A program made the translations under genes and the position numbers. 64,000 nucleotides of DNA from Thermaerobacter subterraneus DSM 13965. Its GTDB lineage: Bacteria > Bacillota > Sulfobacillia > Thermaerobacterales > Thermaerobacteraceae. Shown one piece after another: positions 52,674 to 61,379 of this stretch. The stretch spans positions 62,001-126,000 of the forward strand of contig NZ_JH976536.1 in the NCBI RefSeq assembly GCF_000183545.2, written 5' to 3'. Below the pieces are notes generated by a model, which saw only the letters and a list, made by a program, of their open reading frames with translations, was not told the DNA's origin and did no database searches. Position 1 is the stretch's first letter. Each line of letters starts with the position of its first letter.

Positions 52674-53023
52674 GCTACTTCTGGGCCTTCGTGGTGGGCG
52701 GGGCCCTTTGCACCCTGGCCCAGCTGGTCCTGGACCTGACCCCGCCCCGCTTCACCCAGGGGCATGTGATGGTCCTCTTCGTGGTGCTGGGCGCCATCGC
52801 CGGCGGTTTGGGCCTGTACCGGCCCCTGGTCGAGCTGGCGGGAGCCGGCGCCACCATCCCTCTGCCGGGTTTCGGCTTCGCCCTGGTGGAAGGTGCCCTC
52901 AAGGGCGCGGGGCAGGGTCTGGCCGGGATCCTGGCCGGCGGCCTGGCGGCGACGGCCCTGGGCCTGACGGTGGCGGTGCTGGGCGGCCTGCTCACGGCCC
53001 TGCTGTTCAATCCCAAGGGTTGA
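52670..53023 (+). CDS. spoVAE: Stage V sporulation protein AE (AEb type)
   Basis: A 117-residue membrane protein with three to four helices (FVVGGALCTLAQLVLDL, MVLFVVLGAIAGGLGLY, AATALGLTVAVLGGLLTALL) matching SpoVAEb. GGGAGGG precedes the ATG, which overlaps the spoVAD stop. AC, AD and AEb form the minimal SpoVA set of clostridia-type spore formers; spoVAA and spoVAB are absent here. Confidence 0.94.
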   Translation: MSYFWAFVVGGALCTLAQLVLDLTPPRFTQGHVMVLFVVLGAIAGGLGLYRPLVELAGAGATIPLPGFGFALVEGALKGAGQGLAGILAGGLAATALGLTVAVLGGLLTALLFNPKG

Positions 53024-53231
53024 TCGACCAAGGGGGTGTGCGCCCGGTGGCAGGGGCTTGGCGCCTGCCGGAAGGCGAGGTCCGGCGCCCGGCGGCGAGC
53101 GCCCTTCAGGGCGCCCTTTGAGACCATCGCGCCGCCGGGATCGAGAGGCCCCAGGCCGCCGGGACACCCGCGCCAGGTCGCCGCACGGGGGCGGCATCAC
53201 CACCGGCCGGCGCGGAAGGGAGGGCGGTGCC

Positions 53232-54818
53232 ATGACGCAGCGGGCGGGTTCGCCCGGACGGGGTGCCGGCCAGACGGCGGCATCCATCACCCGGGCCGTC
53301 CACCACCAGGAGCAGAAGCACCGCATCCGGCGAGAGCTGGAAGCCAACCTGGAGTACATCCGCCGGACCCTGGGAGCGGGCGAGACCTTTGACGTCTTGA
53401 TCAAGCCCTCCCGTTTCGCAGGGCGCGACGCCGTGCTGGTGGGCATCGACGGCCTGGTCAAGACCGACGTGCTGCTGCGCATCATGCAGGCCCTGGCCGT
53501 CTTCGAGCCCGACGAACCGGCCCAGGAGGACGAGCGCCTCTGGTTCACCCAGGTCTTCGTGGAAGGCATCGGCTTCATCGAGGTCGACCCGGCGGAAACC
53601 CTGGACGACGTGATCGACAAGGTGCTGATGGGGCCCGTGGCCCTGCTGGTGGACGGCCTGGACCACGCCTTCATCATCGACGTCCGGACCTACCCCGGGC
53701 GGGGGATCGCCGAGCCGGCCCTGGAGAAAGTGCTGCGCGGGCCCCATGACGGGTTCACCGAGACCCTGGTCCACAACACGGCCCTGATCCGCCGGCGCCT
53801 GCGGGACCCCCAGTTCCGGGCGGAGGTCCTGCGCATCGGGCGGCGCTCCAAGACCGACGTGGCCATGGTCTACCTGAAGGACGTGGCCAATCCGGAGCTG
53901 GTGAAGCTGGTTCGGGAGCGCCTTAAGGCCATCGAGACGGACGCCATCCCCATGGCCGAGTCGGCGGTGGTGGAGCACCTGGCGGGACCGCGCCGGTGGT
54001 GGAACCCCTTCCCCCTGGTGCGGTTCACCGAGCGGCCTGACGTGGCCGCGGTCCACCTGATCGAGGGCCACGTTCTCATCCTGGTGGACACGAGCCCCTC
54101 GGCCATCATCCTGCCGACCACCCTGTTCCACCACCTGCAGCATGCCGAGGAGTTCCACGAGAACGCCACCGCCGGCACATGGGCCCGGCTGATCCGGTAC
54201 GCGGGGGTGCTCCTCTCGTGGCTGGGGCCGCCCCTCTGGGTGGCCCTGGTGCTGGACAAGGGCCAGTTGCAGGGCCTGCCCGACCAGCTGGTCTCCATCC
54301 TGGGCCCCCGCAAACCGGCCGGTATCGGGCTGGAGTGGCAATTCATCCTGGGCGAGGTGGGCATCGAGCTGATCCGGCTGGCGCTGATCCATACCCCGGA
54401 GGCCCTGTCCACGTCCCTGGGCATCATCGGCGCCGTCCTCATCGGCCAGCTGGCGGTGGAGGTGGGCATGTTCACCAACGAGGCCATCCTGTACATCGCC
54501 CTGGCGGCCCTGGGGACCTTCGCGACGCCCAGCGTGGAGCTGGCCCAGGCCTTCCGGCTGCTGCGGGTCGGCCTGCTGGTCCTGGCCGGCGCCCTGGGCA
54601 TCCCGGGCTTCCTGATCGGCCTGCTGCTGTCCCTGGTGCTGCTGCTCGGCACGCGTTCCTTCGGGGTGCCCTACCTGTGGCCGCTGGTCCCCTTCGACGG
54701 CCGGGTCCTGGCCCGCATGCTGCTGAGACAGCCCATGACGGTCCGGGTGGCCCGGGACCGAACCTTCCCCCGGCCCGCCGGGGAGGCGGAAGAAGCCGGC
54801 GGGCCGCAGCCGGCCTGA
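53232..54818 (+). CDS. spoVAF: Spore germination protein SpoVAF (GerA-A family)
   Basis: Homologue of germinant-receptor A subunits located at the end of spoVA operons. An N-terminal soluble domain (ETFDVLIKPSRFAGRDAVLV, GFIEVDPAETLDDVIDKVL) is followed by the conserved RRRLRDPQFRAEVLRIGRRS segment. A membrane domain with about five helices from residue 310 on comes last (LGIIGAVLIGQLAVEVGMFT). It has 528 residues. ATG 53232 has GGGAGGG ahead; upstream in-frame codons to 53058 are Arg/Pro-rich and unlikely. It probably joins an assembly that speeds germination. Confidence 0.93.
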   Translation: MTQRAGSPGRGAGQTAASITRAVHHQEQKHRIRRELEANLEYIRRTLGAGETFDVLIKPSRFAGRDAVLVGIDGLVKTDVLLRIMQALAVFEPDEPAQEDERLWFTQVFVEGIGFIEVDPAETLDDVIDKVLMGPVALLVDGLDHAFIIDVRTYPGRGIAEPALEKVLRGPHDGFTETLVHNTALIRRRLRDPQFRAEVLRIGRRSKTDVAMVYLKDVANPELVKLVRERLKAIETDAIPMAESAVVEHLAGPRRWWNPFPLVRFTERPDVAAVHLIEGHVLILVDTSPSAIILPTTLFHHLQHAEEFHENATAGTWARLIRYAGVLLSWLGPPLWVALVLDKGQLQGLPDQLVSILGPRKPAGIGLEWQFILGEVGIELIRLALIHTPEALSTSLGIIGAVLIGQLAVEVGMFTNEAILYIALAALGTFATPSVELAQAFRLLRVGLLVLAGALGIPGFLIGLLLSLVLLLGTRSFGVPYLWPLVPFDGRVLARMLLRQPMTVRVARDRTFPRPAGEAEEAGGPQPA

Positions 54819-55660
54819 ACGGGTGGGCCGCCGGTGCGGTGAAGATGCCGCCGCCCGGTCCGGCCGCCCCAGCACCCCGCGCCGCCGCGGCCCCCTCCTG
54901 GCCGGCCGCCCCCGCTGGGCGCCGGCCTCTTGTGCCAGTTCAATAACAGGACCCGCCGGTCCACCTAGAACCAAGCCCCTGCGCCCTAAAACCAGCCCCT
55001 GCGCCGCCTCCACGCCAGCCCGGCAACCTGGGGCGGCGGCCCCGCCCCTCAGGCCGTTCCTCGCCGGTGCCGGAGCAGCCGCCGCAGGTTGTCCCGGCCG
55101 GGGCGGCCGCCGGTTCGGGTCCCGCGCCGCAGGCGGCGCGCCGTGAGGGGGAGCCGCCTGCGGGTGGGCCGGCCGATCCGGACACCGTGTCGCAACACCG
55201 CGACTAGCAACGCTTCCAGGACCACCGATGCAATCCGGCACCAGCAGTCGCCGCCGGTTCCGGTCTGGGCCTGGAGCACCGGTCCACCTCCCCTGCCGCC
55301 TGGATGGGACCGCCGCCCAAAGGCGTTCCCTTCCGGCCCGGTGGGACGCGTCGGTCCCCGGCCTCCCCCTGCCGTGCCGCCAGGGGAGGGGTCCCGGCAT
55401 GTCCATGGTGAGCCCCAGGAGGCGGAACACGCCGTGCCCGCCACGCACCGGCGTGAGCTCGGACCGGACGGTACGGGCCGGCCGGCAGGGGGCAGGGGAA
55501 GCGGGGCCCGGGGACAGGGCGGCCAAACGCGTCGCCGTGTACTGCCCATCGGGGGGCCGCGCCTCCAACCAGCTCCGACCCGGCCCGCCATGCCACGGGA
55601 CCGGCCGGCGCTGACGGCCTTCCTGCGGGCCGGCTGCCGCGGCGGCGCCGGTTCCACCCC
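54819..55660. other. Long non-coding stretch spoVAF-M50 protease
   Basis: About 840 bases with no convincing gene. The longest minus-strand frame (55049-55750) is Arg/Pro/Gly-rich and lacks a ribosome site or family resemblance. A 17-base word containing CCAGCCCCTGCGCC occurs twice (54969 and 54989) in a less GC-rich patch. No terminator with a T-run is apparent after spoVAF. Confidence 0.4.
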
Positions 55661-55668
55661 CCCCGTCC

Positions 55669-55698
55669 TTGACCCGGCGGGCGCCCCTTGGCTAGACT
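55669..55698 (+). promoter_or_regulatory. Probable sigma-A promoter of the M50-scpAB genes
   Basis: TTGACC (55669-55674), an 18-base spacer, then TAGACT (55693-55698). Both boxes are 4-5 of 6 matches in a region otherwise lacking such motifs, 160 bases before the M50 gene. Confidence 0.55.
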
Positions 55699-55857
55699 CG
55701 AGCCAGATTGCCGGGCTGGCATGCCGGATCTGGCAGATTCCGGCGGACACCCGACCAGCCGGGGAGGGCGGTAGCGGGCGTCCCGGGGCCTTGCCCCGCC
55801 GGGCAGCGGGCGCCGCCGCGAACCGCCGGCGCCGGCCCGCTGCAAGGAGCGTTGCCC

Positions 55858-56478
55858 GTGCCGGGGCTCTTCGACCCGATCGGAATGCTGGTGGCGGCGC
55901 CGGGGCTTTTGCTGGCGCTGGTCCTGCACGAATACGCCCATGCCCGGGTGGCCCACCAGCTGGGCGATCCCACGCCGCGGGCCATGGGCCGCCTGACCCT
56001 GGATCCTCTGGCCCACCTGGACCCGGTGGGCACCCTGTTGCTGGTGGTCTTCGGCTTCGGGTGGGCGCGACCCGTCCCCGTCAACCCGTGGCACTTCCGC
56101 AACCCGCTGGCCGGCATGGCCCTGGTGGCGGCCGCGGGCCCGCTGACCAACCTGGTCCTGGCCTACCTCACCCTGGTGGCCTGGTATCTCTGGCAGCCTG
56201 CGGGACTGGTGGGGGAAGCCGTGACCCACATCGCCGTGATCAACGTCTACCTGGCGGTGTTCAACCTCATCCCCATCCCGCCGCTGGACGGGTCCCGGGT
56301 CCTGCGGGCCGTGCTCGGCCGCGGCGGGCACTGGCTGGACGCCCTGGAGTCCTACGGGTGGCTGCTGGTGATCCTGCTGGTGGCCACCGGCGTGCTGGGC
56401 GCCGTGCTCCATCCGGCCGCCACCGTAGTGCTGGCGGGGCTATCCCAGGCCGCCGGCACCATCACAGGGGCCCGTTGA
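55858..56478 (+). CDS. M50 family site-2 zinc metalloprotease
   Basis: Small rhomboid-like-sized membrane protease of the YwhC/SpoIVFB-related S2P class. The zinc site is in LVLHEYAHARVAHQLGD with a third ligand in NLIPIPPLDGSRVL. Five to six membrane helices; 206 residues, the usual length. GTG 55858 has AAGGAG 8 bases ahead; TTG 55852 is too close. It stands before scpA and scpB, as in many Firmicutes. Substrate unknown. Confidence 0.92.
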   Translation: MPGLFDPIGMLVAAPGLLLALVLHEYAHARVAHQLGDPTPRAMGRLTLDPLAHLDPVGTLLLVVFGFGWARPVPVNPWHFRNPLAGMALVAAAGPLTNLVLAYLTLVAWYLWQPAGLVGEAVTHIAVINVYLAVFNLIPIPPLDGSRVLRAVLGRGGHWLDALESYGWLLVILLVATGVLGAVLHPAATVVLAGLSQAAGTITGAR

Positions 56479-56685
56479 GATGCCCGGAGCCGGCCGCCCC
56501 CCAGGTCCGGCCCCGGACCGGCAGGGACCGGGCCGGGCGCGGTCCGCGGGCAGGACGTCCCGCGGGTGAGCGGAACCGCGGGCGGGTGGTAGATTCCCTT
56601 GCCCGGCCGCTGGACGATCCCGCGGCCGGGCGCCTCTTCCAGGCGGTGCCGCCTGGCGGCCTGTTCGTCCCGGGAGGATCCATCC

Positions 56686-57498
56686 ATGGCTTATACGGTG
56701 CGGCTTGACCAGTTCGAGGGGCCGCTGGACCTGTTGCTTCAGCTCATCGAAAAACAGGAGATCGACATCCACGACATCCCCATCGCCCGGATCACAGAGC
56801 AGTACCTGGCCCACCTGGACGCCATGCGCCAGCTGGACCTGGAGGTCACCAGCGAGTTCGTGGTGCTGGCCGCCCAGCTCATCGACATCAAGGCGCGCAT
56901 GCTGCTGCCGCCGGAGCCGCGGGACGGGGACGGCGAGGAGGCCGTCGAGGAAGACCCCCGGGAAGAACTGGTCCGGCGCTTGCTGGAGTACCGCCGGTAC
57001 AAGGAAGCGGCCCAATACCTGAGCCAGCTGGCCGAAAGCTACGGGGGCCGCTACCCGCGCCTGGCGGAGGCCGTGGCTCCCCTGGCGGGGGACCTGCAGG
57101 GTCTGGAAGGGGTGACCCTGGACGACCTGGTCCAGGCCTTCGCCCGCATCCTGGCGTCCATCCGCGAATCGCCCGAGGTGCTGGTGGAGCGGGAGGAGGT
57201 CACGGTGGCCCAGCAGATGGAGGCGATCATGGAACTGGTCGCAGCCACCGCGGGTCCCGTGACCTTCCGGGCCTGCTTTTCCGGCCGCGCCCGCCGCATC
57301 GAGGTGGTGGTCACCTTCCTGGCCCTGCTGGAGCTCATTCGCCTCGGCCGGGTCCGGGTCCGCCAGGACCGGGCCTTCGGCGAGATCGTCCTGTACCCCG
57401 GGCCGGCCGCCGGCCAGCCCCTTGATCCGGAACGGGAGCCTGCGGCGCCGGGCACCAACCCGGCCCATGGCGCCGCGCCGGGGGGGACGCCGGTATGA
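56686..57498 (+). CDS. scpA: Segregation and condensation protein A
   Basis: Kleisin that bridges the two heads of the SMC dimer in chromosome condensation. N-terminal FEGPLDLLLQLIEKQEIDIH, then EFVVLAAQLIDIKARMLLP, an acidic linker, and the C-terminal winged helix TFLALLELIRLGRVRVRQD. It has 270 residues. ATG 56686 has GGGAGGA 8 bases upstream. The stop overlaps scpB, as usual. Confidence 0.96.
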   Translation: MAYTVRLDQFEGPLDLLLQLIEKQEIDIHDIPIARITEQYLAHLDAMRQLDLEVTSEFVVLAAQLIDIKARMLLPPEPRDGDGEEAVEEDPREELVRRLLEYRRYKEAAQYLSQLAESYGGRYPRLAEAVAPLAGDLQGLEGVTLDDLVQAFARILASIRESPEVLVEREEVTVAQQMEAIMELVAATAGPVTFRACFSGRARRIEVVVTFLALLELIRLGRVRVRQDRAFGEIVLYPGPAAGQPLDPEREPAAPGTNPAHGAAPGGTPV

Positions 57499-58127
57499 GC
57501 ACCGGTCCGGTCCGGGGAGCGGTGGAGGCCCTGCTCTTCGTGGCGGGGGAACCGCTCCCTGCCAGCCGCATGGCCCGCATCCTGGGCGTCAGCGAAGCCG
57601 TGGTACGGGAGGCCCTGGAAGAACTGGCCCAGGCCTGCCGCGCGCCCGGGCGGGGCATCGAGCTGGTGGAGGTGGCGGGCGGCTGGCAGCTGGTGACCCG
57701 GCCCGAGTACAGCCGCGCCGTGGAGGAGCTGCTGCAGCCGCGGCGCCAAGCCCTTTCCCGGGCCGCCCTGGAGACCCTGGCCATCATCGCCTACCGCCAG
57801 CCCGTCACCCGGGCGGAAATCGAGGCCATTCGCGGTGTCCAGTCCGATGCCGGCCTGCGCGCCCTGCTGGAACGGGGGCTGGTGCGTGAGGTGGGGCGCA
57901 AGGAGGCCCCCGGCCGGCCCATCCTCTACGGCACCACGCCGCTGTTCCTCCAGCAGTTTGGCCTGCGCGACCTGAGCGAGCTGCCGCCGCCCGGCACCTT
58001 CGCAGCGGGCGCCAGCCCGGAGCCGGAGCAGCCCGCCGGCGGCGGGCACGTGGCCACGCTTTCCGGCTCCCCACCGGATGCCGAGCCCCAGCCGGATACG
58101 CCACCGGCTCCCCGGGCGGCTTCCTAG
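57495..58127 (+). CDS. scpB: Segregation and condensation protein B
   Basis: Dimeric winged-helix partner of ScpA in the SMC complex. Conserved parts are VEALLFVAGEPLPASRMARI, RAALETLAIIAYRQPVTRAE, IRGVQSDAGLRALLERGLV and GRPILYGTTPLFLQQFGL. The conserved protein ends near residue 165; a Pro/Ala/Gly tail brings it to 210. It overlaps scpA by four bases. Confidence 0.96.
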   Translation: MSTGPVRGAVEALLFVAGEPLPASRMARILGVSEAVVREALEELAQACRAPGRGIELVEVAGGWQLVTRPEYSRAVEELLQPRRQALSRAALETLAIIAYRQPVTRAEIEAIRGVQSDAGLRALLERGLVREVGRKEAPGRPILYGTTPLFLQQFGLRDLSELPPPGTFAAGASPEPEQPAGGGHVATLSGSPPDAEPQPDTPPAPRAAS

Positions 58128-58449
58128 GCGGCCCGCGCCTTCCCCGGAAACAGCCGCCTCCTGGCGGGGCCGGCGAGGCCGCGGCCGCCACCGCCAGCGG
58201 CGGCCGCGGCCGGCGCCTGGCGGTGCCCGCCCTGCCGGCACCGGGGCGGCAAGGCCGCCGGTGTCCGGTGGCGGGGCCGCGGGCCGCCCGGTGGCGCGGC
58301 CCGTGGTCGCCACGGCGGGCGGGTTGCCAGGTGCAGCGCCCGCGGCCCCGGCCTGTGGCCGGCCCGCGGGTTCCGGCCGGACACCGCCCGTTGCCGGACC
58401 CTGGTTGCCCATCCGGGATCCGGGCACCCTAGGGGCGGAGGTGCGTCCC

Positions 58450-59502
58450 GTGCCCCCGCTGGGCAGCTGCCCGCCGTGCCCACCGGCGCCTGGATCCGGC
58501 ACACCGTATCCGGGGCGGTCCCTGCCGCCCCCTGCCAGCCCTTTCGCCCCCGCTCCCCGGCCCGCCCCGCGGCGGAGGAACCCGGCTGCCCCCGTGCTTC
58601 TGCTGGCGCACGCAGCCGGCGGCGCGGCGGCGGCCGGGACCGGCTGGCTGCCCGGGCCTGCCCGCGCGCCCGCCGTTCCGGACGGGCTCCACGGGCGACT
58701 GCTGGTGACCCTGGCCGGGCTGGCGCTGGCGGCCAGCCTTCTGGTCATGCTGTTGCGCCGCCCGGTCCTGCCCGTCCGCCTGCGGGGGCGCTGGCATGGT
58801 GGCCGCCTCACCCTGACCCTCCAGGTGGGCTGGTCATGGCTTGCCTTCCGCTATCACCTGGCCTGGAGGCCACCCGGCCCCCTTCAGCTCCGCCGGTCCC
58901 TGCGCCTGCCGCCGGTGCTGCCCCGCCGCCGGGTGGTGCTGTACCGGCGCCGCCTCATGCCCCGGCCCGCGTGGCCCTGGCCTTTGCCGGAGGCGACGCC
59001 GGCCCGCCAGTTCGTGCGGCTCGTCACGGCGGGCCGGTGGCAGCTGCGGCGCCTGATGGTCAAGGCCCGGGCCGGCCTGGCCGATGCGGCCCAAACGGCC
59101 TGGCTGGCCGGAACCCTGTGGGTCCTGGCAGCGGCCGCCTCCGCCGCGGCGGCAGGGGTGGCCCCCCGGCGCGCGCCCTCCGCTCCCGACATCCGGGTGG
59201 AACCCGCCTTCGGCAGGCCCGAGTGGGCTGTGGATCTGGACTGCATAGCCCTGGTCGCCCCATGGGAGGCTATGAGCGCCGCCCGCGCCCTCCTGGGGGC
59301 GCGGCGCCGGGCCCGCACCGCGGGACCGGGCGCCGGAGCGGCCGGACCGGGCGGCGCTGGTGCGGCCCGGTGCGCTGAGGGCCCGGGACCTGGGACGCCA
59401 CCGGTCCCGCCGCGCCCTGGGGGCGCGGCGGGACCGGCCCAGGCCGGATCATCCGCAGCCCGGGGCGCTCGGGCCATCCTGCCGGGGCCCCTGGGGCGAT
59501 GA
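58450..59502 (+). CDS. DUF2953 domain protein
   Basis: Uncharacterised protein that in sporulating Firmicutes stands between scpB and ytfJ, as here. The DUF2953 region lies around residues 100-275, including RWHGGRLTLTLQVGWSWLAF and PEWAVDLDCIALVAPWEAM; two hydrophobic segments (LLVTLAGLALAASLLVMLL, LWVLAAAASAAAAGV) suggest membrane attachment. Both ends are Pro/Ala/Gly-rich. GTG 58450 is chosen for GGAGGTG 6 bases upstream; the frame is open back to 58078. It has 350 residues. A spore-related role is inferred only from neighbours. Confidence 0.75.
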   Translation: MPPLGSCPPCPPAPGSGTPYPGRSLPPPASPFAPAPRPAPRRRNPAAPVLLLAHAAGGAAAAGTGWLPGPARAPAVPDGLHGRLLVTLAGLALAASLLVMLLRRPVLPVRLRGRWHGGRLTLTLQVGWSWLAFRYHLAWRPPGPLQLRRSLRLPPVLPRRRVVLYRRRLMPRPAWPWPLPEATPARQFVRLVTAGRWQLRRLMVKARAGLADAAQTAWLAGTLWVLAAAASAAAAGVAPRRAPSAPDIRVEPAFGRPEWAVDLDCIALVAPWEAMSAARALLGARRRARTAGPGAGAAGPGGAGAARCAEGPGPGTPPVPPRPGGAAGPAQAGSSAARGARAILPGPLGR

Positions 59503-59517
59503 GGGAGGAACGGCGGA

Positions 59518-60135
59518 GTGAGCCAGCATCCCATCCAGGGCTTGATGCAGACGGCCATGGAAAGCCTCAAGCAGATGGTCGACGTCAACACCGTGGTGGG
59601 CGATGCCGTGGAGGCCAAGGACGGCACGGTGATCGTGCCCGTGTCCCGGGTCTCGGTCGGGTTCGTGGCGGGCGGCGGCGAGTACGGCCGCGAACCCCGG
59701 CGCACCGAGGCCGGCGGCGCCGCCTGGCCCTTCGCGGGCGGCAGCGGGGCGGGCGTGAGCGTCCAGCCCGTGGGCTTCCTGGTGGTGGGGCAGGGCCGGG
59801 TGCGACTGCTGCCCGTGGCCGAGGGGGCCTTCCTGGACCGCATCATCGACGCGGCGCCCGAGGTGCTGGAGCGGGTGCGCCGGTTCTGGGCGGCCCGGGA
59901 CGGCATGGCCGGCGGGGCGGTGGGGCAGGCCGGTGCCGCCGGGCGGCCCCGGACCGCTGCTGGCGGCGTTGGCACCTGGGGGAACGGCGGGGCCGCGGGG
60001 CAGCCGGGGGTGACGGGAACGGCGGGAGCCGCCGGCACGGGAGGGCCCGGCACCGCCACAGGTGGGACCGGAGCCGCCAGCCGGTCCCCGTGGTCCGCCG
60101 ATGCCATCGGCGACGAGACCGGGGTGCTGGACTAG
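59518..60135 (+). CDS. ytfJ: Sporulation protein YtfJ/GerW
   Basis: Spore protein needed in Bacillus for normal germination. The conserved domain fills residues 1-120: QTAMESLKQMVDVNTVVGDA, GTVIVPVSRVSVGFVAGGGE, GVSVQPVGFLVVGQGRVRLL. The last 80 residues are Gly/Ala-rich. It has 205 residues against about 150 in Bacillus. GTG 59518 follows GAGGGAGGAA. Confidence 0.93.
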   Translation: MSQHPIQGLMQTAMESLKQMVDVNTVVGDAVEAKDGTVIVPVSRVSVGFVAGGGEYGREPRRTEAGGAAWPFAGGSGAGVSVQPVGFLVVGQGRVRLLPVAEGAFLDRIIDAAPEVLERVRRFWAARDGMAGGAVGQAGAAGRPRTAAGGVGTWGNGGAAGQPGVTGTAGAAGTGGPGTATGGTGAASRSPWSADAIGDETGVLD

Positions 60136-60183
60136 CCCGCCGCCCGGCGCCGCCAGCGCCCACCAGGAAGGGAGGGACGGCCG

Positions 60184-61356
60184 GTGCGCAGCCTCTGGCG
60201 GGGCGTGATCAGCTTCGGCCTGGTCAACATCCCCGTGCGCATGTACCTGGCGGTGGAGGAACGGGCCGTCCACTTCCGCCAGCTGCACCGCCGCTGCGGG
60301 ACCCCCATCCGCTACCGCCGCTGGTGCCCGCGCTGCGACGTGGAGGTGCAGCCGGAGGAGCTGGCCAGGGGCTACGAGTACGCCCCCGACCGGTTCGTCC
60401 TGATCACCGACGAGGACCTGGCGGGCCTGCCCTTGCCGACGGCGCGGGCCGTGGAGATCCTGGATTTCGTCCACGGCGAGGACATCGACCCCATCTACTT
60501 CCAGCGGACGTACTACCTGGAGCCTGCGGAGGGCGGCGAGAAGGCCTACCGCCTTCTCCGGCGGGCCATGGACCTGCGCCGCTGCGTGGCGGTGGCGCGG
60601 GTCGCCCTGCGCAACAAGGAAACCCTGGCCTGCCTGCGCACCTACCGCCACCAGGCTCTGGCCCTGGTGGCCATGGCCTACCCCGACGAGATCCGGCCTC
60701 TGGAGGCGCTGCCGGCCTTCGCGGCCCTGGGCGCTCCGGAGCCGCTGGCCGCGGGGGGCGATGGCCAGTGGGCGGGGACGGGCCGCCCGGTGACCGGCGG
60801 CGGGCCGGTTCACGGCCGTGCGGGCAACAGCCTGCCTCGGGCGTACGGGGACGGCGCCGCCCTGGCCCTGCCCGGTTCCCCGGACGGAGCCGCCGGTGCC
60901 GGAACCCCGGGTGACGGCACCCGGCCGGCGGGAGAGCCGGTGGCGGACCGGGAGCTGGAGCTGGCCCTCCACCTGATCGACCGCTTGACGGCCCCCTTCG
61001 ACCCGGGGCGATACCGCGACCGCTACCGCGAGGCCCTCCTGGCCGTGGTCGAGCGCAAGCTGGCCGGCCGGGAAGAGGTGGTGGCACCGCCCGAACCGGC
61101 GCCCGTCCTCGATCTGATGGAAGCCCTGCGGGCCAGCCTGGCGCAGGTGGAAGCCCGGGGTGGCGGAAACGGCCGGGAGGACCGGCCTGACCCGCTCCGG
61201 GGCGCTCCCGCTGGTGAACCGGCCTTGCCGGGCGGCGACGGCAGCCCCGGCGGCCCCGGTGCCGTGGCCGCCGCCGGCCGCTCCCGCGGCCCGGTACCGT
61301 GGCCCGGCTACGGGCCGGGGGATGCCGGGGCGAAAGATGCCGGGTCCGGCCGTTGA
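60184..61356 (+). CDS. ku: Non-homologous end-joining protein Ku
   Basis: Homodimeric ring that threads broken DNA ends and recruits the NHEJ ligase. N-terminal signature RSLWRGVISFGLVNIPVRMY, the CGTPIRYRRWCPRCDVEV segment with three cysteines, YEYAPDRFVLITDEDLAGL and the AYRLLRRAMDLRRCVAVARV region are present. About 70 low-complexity residues (near 180-255) interrupt the core before LELALHLIDRLTAPFDPGRY. The C-terminal 80 are Gly/Pro-rich. It has 390 residues. GTG 60184 has GGGAGGG ahead. First of three NHEJ genes in a row. Confidence 0.95.
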   Translation: MRSLWRGVISFGLVNIPVRMYLAVEERAVHFRQLHRRCGTPIRYRRWCPRCDVEVQPEELARGYEYAPDRFVLITDEDLAGLPLPTARAVEILDFVHGEDIDPIYFQRTYYLEPAEGGEKAYRLLRRAMDLRRCVAVARVALRNKETLACLRTYRHQALALVAMAYPDEIRPLEALPAFAALGAPEPLAAGGDGQWAGTGRPVTGGGPVHGRAGNSLPRAYGDGAALALPGSPDGAAGAGTPGDGTRPAGEPVADRELELALHLIDRLTAPFDPGRYRDRYREALLAVVERKLAGREEVVAPPEPAPVLDLMEALRASLAQVEARGGGNGREDRPDPLRGAPAGEPALPGGDGSPGGPGAVAAAGRSRGPVPWPGYGPGDAGAKDAGSGR

Positions 61357-61379
61357 TCGCCGCGGAGGAGGGAGTGCGG

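Noticed and set aside
53106-55568. Minus-strand open frame of about 820 codons opposite spoVAF
   Set aside because: Shadow of spoVAF; composition is artefactual and no ribosome site precedes it.
55049-55750. Minus-strand frame of 233 codons in the spoVAF-M50 spacer
   Set aside because: Arg/Pro/Gly-rich, no ribosome site or recognisable domain, and its start overlaps a plausible + strand promoter.
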